From: an uncultured Clostridium sp.
GTDB lineage: Bacteria; Bacillota; Clostridia; TANB77; CAG-508
Assembly: GCA_900553865.1 (NCBI GenBank)
Contig: USFC01000080.1
Span: 1 to 5,246, forward strand
Direction: 5' to 3'
Length of the DNA: 5,246 nucleotides
In this document: in pieces, positions 4,758-5,246 of the stretch
How the letters are laid out: each line of letters opens with the position of its first letter
Numbering within the stretch: the first letter of the stretch is position 1
Position numbers and translations under genes: made by a program
Notes under the pieces: generated by a model
The model's input: only the letters and a program-made list of their open reading frames with translations
Databases searched by the model: none
What the model was told of the DNA's origin: nothing

Positions 4758-4824
4758 CTAATTCGTTTTAGAAAATTATAAAAAAAGAAAATTATTAATA
4801 TTAAAAAAATGGGAGGAAATAAAA

Positions 4825-5184
4825 ATGATAGAAGAATTATTAGAAAAAATTGACAGCTTAACAGTAGCTGAACTTGCTGAATTAGTAAAAGCAATAGAAG
4901 AAAAATATGGAGTATCTGCAGTAGCAGCAGCTGCACCAGCAGCTGGAGGAGCTGCAGCAGCTGAAGAAGAAAAAACATCTTTTGATGTTGTATTAAAAGA
5001 CGCTGGAGCAAACAAAATCCAAGTAATTAAAGTAGTTAGAGATGCTACAGGATTAGGATTAAAAGAAGCTAAAGAATTAGTAGACGGAGCACCAAAAACA
5101 GTTAAAGAAGGAGCTTCTAAAGACGAAGCAGAAGAATTAAAAGCAAAATTAACAGAAGTTGGAGCAGTTGTAGAATTAGCTTAG
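4825..5184 (+). CDS. rplL: 50S ribosomal protein L7/L12
   Basis: L7/L12 is the multicopy stalk protein that recruits and stimulates EF-Tu, EF-G, IF2 and release factors. The 119 residues show the standard order: N-terminal dimerisation and L10-binding helices (1-30, LLEKIDSLTVAELAELVKAI), a flexible Ala-rich hinge (32-46), and the compact C-terminal domain from about 52 (KTSFDVVL, NKIQVIKVVRDATGLGLKEA at 63-82, LVDGAPKTVKEG) whose IKVVR helix contacts the factors. The hinge DNA (about 4912-4970) is a run of GCA/GCT codons with repeated CAGCTG. The ribosome site GGGAGGA (4811-4817) lies eight bases before the ATG. The protein must be made in four-fold excess or more over L10, so the palindrome and long gap upstream raise the question of a separate promoter; only weak candidates are visible (TTGTTT at 4752 and TATAAA at 4777, 19 bp apart). 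A terminator follows 29 nt after the stop. Confidence 0.98.
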   Translation: MIEELLEKIDSLTVAELAELVKAIEEKYGVSAVAAAAPAAGGAAAAEEEKTSFDVVLKDAGANKIQVIKVVRDATGLGLKEAKELVDGAPKTVKEGASKDEAEELKAKLTEVGAVVELA

Positions 5185-5213
5185 TTAATTGTTTATTAAC
5201 AAAATATAATAAA

Positions 5214-5246
5214 AAGAAAAGCATAAAATATTATTATGCTTTTCTT
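5214..5246 (+). terminator. Intrinsic terminator/attenuator after rplL (cut by window end)
   Basis: AAGAAAAGCATAA (5214-5226) pairs perfectly with TTATGCTTTTCTT (5234-5246) over a 7-nt loop. The functional core is GCATAA/TTATGC followed by TTTTCTT. The window stops inside the T-rich tail, so the full U-tract is not visible. In related genomes rpoB comes next, and a partial terminator here would lower rpoBC expression relative to the ribosomal proteins. Confidence 0.82.

Noticed and set aside
4752..4782. Possible separate rplL promoter (TTGTTT, 19 bp, TATAAA)
   Set aside because: The spacing is long and the -35 forms the outer arm of the palindrome; too weak to annotate as a promoter.
4462..5015. 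Open frames on the - strand across rplJ, the gap and rplL
   Set aside because: Their Ser/Ala- or Leu/Gln-rich translations are the reverse of the L10 and L7/L12 codons, particularly the Ala hinge repeats; no start signals support them.

Overview
The window reads as a housekeeping stretch of a strongly AT-rich, low-GC Gram-positive chromosome, most likely an uncultured or poorly characterised member of the Clostridia. The basis is A/T-ending codons, perfect AGGAGG-type ribosome sites, a Firmicutes-type L10 leader with an intrinsic attenuator, and the gene order rpmG-secE-nusG-rplK-rplA-rplJ-rplL. Every gene lies on the + strand. No mobile gene, CRISPR array, defence system or biosynthetic cluster is visible. 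The unusual material is all in the spacers.

Layout. 1-325 is the 3' end of a 23S rRNA gene (its 5' part lies outside the window). A 158-nt spacer follows, then a complete 5S rRNA at 484-600. The next spacer (601-814) carries a long imperfect palindrome (614-714). A stand-alone flavin reductase-like gene occupies 815-1384. A clear sigma-A-type promoter (1418-1446) and a hairpin (1451-1475) then introduce rpmG (54 codons), secE and nusG, which are tightly spaced. A 173-nt gap holds another imperfect inverted repeat and a second probable promoter (TATAAT at 2719-2724) ahead of rplK and rplA. The rplK-rplA gap contains a hairpin resembling the L1-binding site of 23S rRNA. Between rplA and rplJ lies an L10 leader whose terminator excludes part of its own fold, followed by a further hairpin. 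rplJ and rplL are separated by 182 nt occupied by a comparatively GC-rich palindromic repeat. The window ends inside the terminator that follows rplL.

How the parts work together. L33, L11, L1, L10 and L7/L12 are 50S proteins; L11, L10 and L7/L12 form the stalk that recruits translation factors, and L1 forms the opposite stalk. SecE is the essential small subunit of the SecYEG translocon, and NusG couples RNA polymerase to Rho or the ribosome. Expression appears to be tuned by two RNA mimicry loops (L1 on the rplA leader, L10 on the rplJ leader) and possibly by repeat-derived hairpins in the gaps. The flavin reductase has no evident functional link to its neighbours.

I did not find an obviously new system. 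The observations most worth checking are the palindromic repeat between rplJ and rplL, the L1-site mimic, the hairpins at the predicted 5' ends of two transcripts, and the long acidic tail on SecE.
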